Shown piece by piece: positions 59,607 to 64,000 of a stretch of 64,000 bases of DNA. The position numbers and the translations under genes are program-made. The stretch comes from Phytohabitans sp052068095. Lineage in GTDB: Bacteria > Actinomycetota > Actinomycetes > Mycobacteriales > Micromonosporaceae. The stretch spans positions 310,001 to 374,000 of the forward strand of contig NZ_JBQHDG010000004.1 in NCBI RefSeq assembly GCF_052068095.1, read 5' to 3'. The notes beneath the pieces were generated by a model. The model searched no databases. It saw nothing but the letters and a program-made list of their open reading frames with translations, and was not told the origin of the DNA. Numbering within the stretch: the first letter of the stretch is position 1; every line of letters starts with the position of its first letter.

Positions 59607-60818
59607 ATGAGACAACCGACCCTCCTCGCAGCGACCGCCGCGGTCCTGATGGCCGGCTGCTCGACCGCAACGCCAGCGGTCCCGACCCCGCCGGACGTGA
59701 CGGACTACCGTGGCGACTTGAGCCGCACCGGACGCATGCCCGGACCCGGGCCGCGGGCACCGGTCCACCAGCGGTGGCGGCACACCGGCCCCGCGCCGGT
59801 CACGTTCCCACCAGCCGTCGCGGCGGGCCACGTCCTGGCGCCCGGCGACCGGTCGCTCGTGGCTCTGGACCTGGCCACCGGCGCCCCGCTGTGGTCGGTC
59901 GCGCTGGGCGCCGCGCTCAACGCCCCATTGACGGTCGCCGCCCCCACGGTGTACGCCACGACAGCCGACGGCGTCACCCACGCGATCGACCTCGACCAAC
60001 GGCGAGAACGCTGGCGCCTGGCCGGCGTGGTCGACGGGGCGCAGGTGAGCGTGCACGCGGGAGTGTTGTACGCCGGCACCCGTACGCGCGACCTCGCCGC
60101 ACACGACCCGACGGACGGCCGCCGACGCTGGTCGGTCCACATCGGACACAACGTGTCCCGCATCGCGATCTCGGACACCATCGCGTACGTCGGCGGCGAG
60201 GGCGGCGGCCGGCTCACCGCAGTCGACCTACGCACACGGCGCGTCATCTGGGCCTACGACACCGGCGGCGACCGGATCGTCACCCCCGCGGTCGACGCCG
60301 GCACCATCTACGTGGCCGGCGTCGCCGCCGCCGCCCTTCCCGGCCGCCGAACCCGGCTACACGCGCTCGACGCGCGCACCGGCAACCGCAAATGGGTCTT
60401 CGCACCCCCAGGCGACCCGCCGATGTCGTCCTTCGCGGTCGGCGGCCGCGCCGTCTTCATCGGTACCGACACGGCGCCAGGCCTGCTCTACGCGGTCGCA
60501 CGCGACACCGGCGCCCTCAGGTGGCAACGCCCGGTGCCTGGTCCGGTGGACCGGCCAGCCCTCACCGGCGACACGGTGTACGTCGCGTCCGGCGCCGGCG
60601 GCCTGCTCGCCCTCGACGCGAACACCGGCCAGCGGCGCTGGGCCTGCGACGTCGACGGGTACGCCGAAGGCGTCGTCCTCACCGGCGGCCTCGCACTCGT
60701 GGCCAGCCGCGACGCCCAAGACGCGGCCGGCGCGGTTACCGCCTTCGCCGGCGGCGGCCCGAACGCCGCCGGAACCCAACTGCCATCACCGGACCGGCCC
60801 AGCAAGGAGAAATCATGA
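59607..60818 (+). CDS. PQQ-like beta-propeller lipoprotein
   Basis: The protein has 403 residues, with the lipobox LMAGC (Cys at about residue 18). A beta-propeller built of PQQ/BamB-like blades follows, each with an AxDxxTGxxxW motif (LDLATGAPLWSV, HDPTDGRRRWSV, LDARTGNRKWVF, DTGALRW, LDANTGQRRW). No dehydrogenase catalytic residues are apparent, so a binding or scaffold role outside the membrane is likely. The stop overlaps the GTPase start (ATGA). It is the first gene of a three-gene unit with a membrane GTPase and a single-pass protein. Confidence 0.88.
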   Translation: MRQPTLLAATAAVLMAGCSTATPAVPTPPDVTDYRGDLSRTGRMPGPGPRAPVHQRWRHTGPAPVTFPPAVAAGHVLAPGDRSLVALDLATGAPLWSVALGAALNAPLTVAAPTVYATTADGVTHAIDLDQRRERWRLAGVVDGAQVSVHAGVLYAGTRTRDLAAHDPTDGRRRWSVHIGHNVSRIAISDTIAYVGGEGGGRLTAVDLRTRRVIWAYDTGGDRIVTPAVDAGTIYVAGVAAAALPGRRTRLHALDARTGNRKWVFAPPGDPPMSSFAVGGRAVFIGTDTAPGLLYAVARDTGALRWQRPVPGPVDRPALTGDTVYVASGAGGLLALDANTGQRRWACDVDGYAEGVVLTGGLALVASRDAQDAAGAVTAFAGGGPNAAGTQLPSPDRPSKEKS

Positions 60819-62095
60819 CAGGCGTCGTAGTGATCGCCGGCATCCTGGCCCTCGCCGGCGCGGGAGCTGTGGGCACCGTCCTCATTGTCCGGTCGCAGCG
60901 CCCGCCGGCCGTAGCCCGGAACGCCGGCATCGAGCCCGTCCCCACGTTCCGCGTCGTCGCCCTCGGACCACGAGGATCCGGCAAGACGCTGCTACTGGCC
61001 AGCATGTACCACCAAATGCAGACACCCTCCGGGCGCAGCTACTTCCTCACCGCGCCCTACGAGCAGGTGACCCTGCTCAACAAATGGTTCTCCGAGGTCG
61101 CCGACCCGGCATTGGACTGGCCCACCGGCACGGCACTGGCGGACACCCGCGAATTCACCTTCACCGTACGGACCAGAACCCCATCCGGCGCGCTGCACTC
61201 CGTGATGAACCTCGGCTACCTCGAATACGCCGGCGGCCTGCTCACCGAACCGCAGGCACCCGGCAGCACCCTACAGGCCGACCTGCTACACCGGGTCGGC
61301 ACGGCGGACGCCCTGATCGGCCTCATCGACGGCCACCGGATCCGGCAATGGCTGGACGGCAAGCCCGAAGGCCAGATGCGCCTGCAACACACCCTCACCG
61401 CCATGATCAGCCTGATGATGCTCGTCTCCTGCCCGATCACCTTCGTCATCACCAAATGGGACCTGCTGGCCGACATCGACGCGGACGAGAACGGCCGGCT
61501 GCACACCGTCCGCAAGCTCCTCATGTCCAACCCGGGCTTCCGCGACCTGGTCAACGTCCACAGTGCACACCGGGTGGTACGCCTGATTCCGGTCAGCGCG
61601 GTCGGCCCGTCGTTCGCCGCACTCGACACCGCCGGGGCGGTCGCCAAACGGCCGGACGGGTACATGCACCCCACCAACGTCGACGTCCCGCTCGCCGCCG
61701 TCGTACCCGACGTGTTCGAACAGGTGGAACGGTCCCTGAACCAGGCCCACCTGCACGCCCTGCTCGCCGACCTTCGCCGGCGAAGCGGGATGGGCCCCGC
61801 AGCCGCCCTGGCCGAGCTCGGCGCCTTCGTGGCGCGGACCGCCGGACGCGCCCTCGGATCGATCGCACCGGTCAATGCCGGATTCGTCGGTGATGCGGTC
61901 GCCGCGCTGTTCCGTTCCCCCGGCGAGGCCGCCGCGACAGAGCGACAGATGTCCACCGAACGCCGCCTCACCGAAGCCGAACGAGCGGTGGAAGAATTCC
62001 ACCTGGCCCGCCGCAAGGTGATCCGCGAGTTCCAGAGCCGGGTCGACGTGCTCGAAGGCCGGCTGCCCAGCTCACGCCTGTCCGCCGAGCGGTGA
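60815..62095 (+). CDS. Membrane-anchored P-loop GTPase-like protein
   Basis: This 426-residue protein has an N-terminal membrane helix (about 3-26) and then a P-loop NTPase domain. Walker A is GPRGSGKT (51-58). A switch-II-like LEYAGG (136-141) replaces the usual DxxG, and a TKWD base-recognition motif (213-216) favours GTP. The fold resembles TRAFAC/DO-GTPase2-like proteins of bacterial conflict or signalling systems, though this is from pattern memory. The C-terminus (about 375-420) is charged and probably coiled-coil (TERRLTEAERAVEEFHLARR). Translation is coupled to the propeller lipoprotein, and the next gene starts 1 bp after its stop. Confidence 0.82.
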   Translation: MTGVVVIAGILALAGAGAVGTVLIVRSQRPPAVARNAGIEPVPTFRVVALGPRGSGKTLLLASMYHQMQTPSGRSYFLTAPYEQVTLLNKWFSEVADPALDWPTGTALADTREFTFTVRTRTPSGALHSVMNLGYLEYAGGLLTEPQAPGSTLQADLLHRVGTADALIGLIDGHRIRQWLDGKPEGQMRLQHTLTAMISLMMLVSCPITFVITKWDLLADIDADENGRLHTVRKLLMSNPGFRDLVNVHSAHRVVRLIPVSAVGPSFAALDTAGAVAKRPDGYMHPTNVDVPLAAVVPDVFEQVERSLNQAHLHALLADLRRRSGMGPAAALAELGAFVARTAGRALGSIAPVNAGFVGDAVAALFRSPGEAAATERQMSTERRLTEAERAVEEFHLARRKVIREFQSRVDVLEGRLPSSRLSAER

Positions 62096-62096
62096 C

Positions 62097-62759
62097 ATGG
62101 CACCCACCGAAGGTTGGCCCTTCCTGGTCGGCGCCGGCCGGCGCCGCGACTACAGCGTGCTCCTGGCACCAGACTTCATGCTCGCGGACTCGACACACGG
62201 CCGGCTCGGCGAGGTCGTCGCGCCGACACCCGTGGACGCCCCGCCCCGTGTGATCGAGGTATCGACGAGCACCGGCCACAGGCTCGAGATCGCGTACGCG
62301 ACATACCTCGTCAGTGCCGCCGACGTCGCCCAGCCGCGAGACGAGCACGGCCGGCCGCTGCGCTTCATGTACGGATTCGTCTGCCGGGCCGGCCAGATCG
62401 AAACGCCCGCCACAGCCGACCTCGATGCGGCCCGGGCCGCATCGCTGGCTACGTATCGCCGGTACCTGGCAGAGGAGGACAATTTCCGCACGGCCGCTTC
62501 TACGGCGTTGCCCCTGCGCTCGACCGTCACCGCCTGGCCGGTCCACGACACCCGCGGCCGCTTGGTCACCATCCACCGGCACCGCCGGTCGGTGCTGGCG
62601 TGGTCCGCGGCGGCCGCCACGATCTGCGCTCTCGCCACCGCCGCAATGCTCATCGCCAGGCATGACGACGAACCCGCCCCGCACGACCGTCCCACTCCCA
62701 GTCCCTCTCAGGTTCTCGTCAGCTCCGAACCAGGTGTTACCCACACCTATCCCCACTGA
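62097..62759 (+). CDS. Single-pass membrane protein in the GTPase cluster
   Basis: This 220-residue protein has no signal peptide. Residues 1-165 are a soluble, probably cytoplasmic domain (GWPFLVGAGRRRDYSVLLAP, RFMYGFVCRAGQIE), followed by one membrane helix (about 168-187) and a short Pro/Ser-rich tail outside. With a cytoplasmic domain next to a membrane GTPase and an external propeller lipoprotein, it could connect the two. Family not recognised. Confidence 0.75.
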   Translation: MAPTEGWPFLVGAGRRRDYSVLLAPDFMLADSTHGRLGEVVAPTPVDAPPRVIEVSTSTGHRLEIAYATYLVSAADVAQPRDEHGRPLRFMYGFVCRAGQIETPATADLDAARAASLATYRRYLAEEDNFRTAASTALPLRSTVTAWPVHDTRGRLVTIHRHRRSVLAWSAAAATICALATAAMLIARHDDEPAPHDRPTPSPSQVLVSSEPGVTHTYPH

Positions 62760-62866
62760 CCTCCGGACAGCGGCATGAGAGAAAGTCGGACGAGCTTCTG
62801 CGCGCCCCCGGAAGCAGATCATGAGGTTGAAACCGGATTGAAGGCGCCGACTGGTTTACTTCGACG

Positions 62867-64000
62867 ATGTTTCAGCGTGGTAGCAGCGGACTACGTGGCC
62901 TTGCCGTGGCTGGGCTGCTGATCGGGTTGCTGGTCAGCGGGTCGCCGGCCAATGCGGTGGCACCAGGCGTGGCGGTCGCCACGGGGCGCCACACCTACAT
63001 GGGCACAATCGACAGGGCTGACTTCAGGGTCGAGACGCCGCGGCGGTGGAACGGCACCCTGGTGCTGTTCAGCCATGGCAACTGGCCGGTCGGCTTCCCG
63101 CCACCCGGCGGGATCTGGCTTTCGAACCGGCCGCCGGACCGGTCCGGGACCGAGGCATGGCTGCTGGACAACGGCTACGCGCTCGCGGCTTCGAACTTCA
63201 AGGGCGTCACCGGCTTCACGATGAAGGACGCGCTTCAGGACCAGATCGCGTTGCTGGACTGGTTCGAGGCGAACGTCGGGCGACCGCACCGCACGGTTGC
63301 CACCGGGCATTCGAACGGGGCGGCGATTTCGGCATTGCTCGCCGAGCGAAACCCGCGCCGGTTCGCCGGAGTGGCGACCTCGTGCGGTGAGTTCGATCCG
63401 CCCGGGACCCTCAACACGGCGCTGGACATGCTGTTCGCGGTCAAGGCCCTGCTGGTACCGGCTGATCAGCAGGACATCGAACTGGTCCGATCCCGTGAGC
63501 CGGATCGCGGCAACGAGGTCCTGAGCAACGCGATCCGCGACGCCGTGACGACACCGCAGGGCCGCGCCCGCATCGCCCTGATCGCCGCGCTGGGCAACAT
63601 CCCGGGCGCGTTTTCCGCGCACGAGCCGGCGCCGCGGCCTGGCACCGAGGACTGGGTTCGCAAGCAGGCGGACTGGATCATGGCCTACGTCTTCTTCGGC
63701 GGACCGAAGGAGCGGACCGATCTGGAACGCCGCGCCGGCGGCAATCCCTCGTTCAATACCGGCATCGACTACCGCCGCCTGCTGAGCCGGTCCAGCCAGA
63801 CCGAGCTGGTACGCCGTGCCTACAAAGCCACGCCGGGTGCGGACCTCGACGCCGACCTGCACCGTCTCAACGCCACGCCGCGGATCGCCGCCGACCCGGC
63901 CGCCCTCGCCTACATGGAGCAGTTCGCCCTGCCGACTGGGCGGATCTCGATGCCCTTCATTACCCTCCACACCGAGCAGGATGGCGGTGCCGTCGCCGAA
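62867..64000 (+). CDS. Secreted alpha/beta hydrolase (3' end beyond window)
   Basis: At least 378 codons are present from ATG 62867, with no stop before the window edge. A signal peptide (about 1-26, ending SPANA) precedes an alpha/beta-hydrolase domain with oxyanion-type LVLFSHGNW and the nucleophile elbow TGHSNGAA (Ser near residue 148). A large helical insert follows (DLERRAGGNPSFNTGIDYRR), and the last visible residues (FITLHTEQDGG) include the probable catalytic Asp region. It may be an esterase or peptidase. It lies 107 bp after the GTPase cluster, with no strong Shine-Dalgarno, so linkage to that cluster is unclear. Confidence 0.85.
   Translation, partial: MFQRGSSGLRGLAVAGLLIGLLVSGSPANAVAPGVAVATGRHTYMGTIDRADFRVETPRRWNGTLVLFSHGNWPVGFPPPGGIWLSNRPPDRSGTEAWLLDNGYALAASNFKGVTGFTMKDALQDQIALLDWFEANVGRPHRTVATGHSNGAAISALLAERNPRRFAGVATSCGEFDPPGTLNTALDMLFAVKALLVPADQQDIELVRSREPDRGNEVLSNAIRDAVTTPQGRARIALIAALGNIPGAFSAHEPAPRPGTEDWVRKQADWIMAYVFFGGPKERTDLERRAGGNPSFNTGIDYRRLLSRSSQTELVRRAYKATPGADLDADLHRLNATPRIAADPAALAYMEQFALPTGRISMPFITLHTEQDGGAVAE

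Noticed and set aside
57815..60814. Very long plus-strand frame (1426 codons ending with the GTPase)
   Set aside because: Only the part from 60815 is real protein. The upstream part is antisense to the kinase-like gene and then out of frame with the propeller gene, with low-complexity Arg/His/Pro composition.
1..64000. CRISPR arrays, tRNA/rRNA genes, insertion sequences, prophage or attachment sites
   Set aside because: Looked for, but no regularly spaced repeats, RNA gene signatures, transposase or integrase motifs or terminal inverted repeats were recognised. Short RNAs cannot be excluded by eye.

Overview
The window is GC-rich, densely coded and rich in GTG starts, with short-overlap operons (ATGA/GTGA junctions), many secreted glycoside hydrolases and several NarL-type two-component systems. 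This points to a soil or plant-litter actinomycete; Micromonosporaceae-like is a guess, and the genus cannot be read from the sequence. No rRNA, tRNA, CRISPR array, insertion sequence or phage gene was seen. Genes at both edges are cut by the window (a GH74 enzyme on the left, a secreted alpha/beta hydrolase on the right).

Region 1 (1-13350) handles plant cell-wall glucans and mannans. It has a secreted GH74 xyloglucanase, a secreted CBM2-GH5 cellulase, a ROK-family repressor, an oligopeptide-type ABC importer (family-5 binding protein, permease, permease-ATPase fusion, ATPase) and a cytoplasmic GH2 beta-mannosidase. Three similar 19-bp boxes lie at the two divergent promoter regions and suggest one ROK regulon. 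A separate partial CebR-like box lies in the leader of the cellulase.

Region 2 (13364-27787) handles sugar acids. A minus-strand operon encodes 5-dehydro-4-deoxyglucarate dehydratase, ketoglutarate-semialdehyde dehydrogenase, glucarate dehydratase, a TctCBA tripartite importer, a talarate/galactarate-dehydratase-like enolase-superfamily enzyme and a universal stress protein. Together these would import hexarates and convert them to 2-oxoglutarate. A LysR gene is flanked on both sides by an inverted 94-bp duplicated promoter/operator. One copy drives the operon; the other points to a Tat-exported mannonate-dehydratase-like protein and a tandem-domain esterase. An amidohydrolase follows the operon.

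Region 3 (28014-39469) has an aldo/keto reductase divergent from an MmyB-type regulator, then a fructan locus: LacI repressor, ABC sugar importer, cytoplasmic GH32 and secreted GH32, closed by a strong hairpin. A DeoR regulator and a small deoxyribosyltransferase/DUF4406-like protein follow.

Region 4 (39560-50159) holds signalling and surface genes: a kinase / partner / regulator triad, a secreted CHAP protein with a frameshifted tail, a WXG100-like pair, a spore-associated-protein-like secreted protein, and a second kinase with an extra C-terminal exported domain beside a lone FtsX-type permease and its response regulator. The CHAP and spore-associated-like genes share a 54-bp promoter module.

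Region 5 (50327-53891) is a TetR-linked detoxification or catabolic operon (oxidoreductase, alpha/beta hydrolase, EthD-like protein, TetR).

Region 6 (54061-64000) holds a third two-component system, a lipoprotein with a TRAP-type binding protein, a kinase homologue lacking its phospho-histidine, and an overlapping cluster of a propeller lipoprotein, a membrane-anchored P-loop GTPase and a single-pass membrane protein. This last cluster is the best candidate for an undescribed system.
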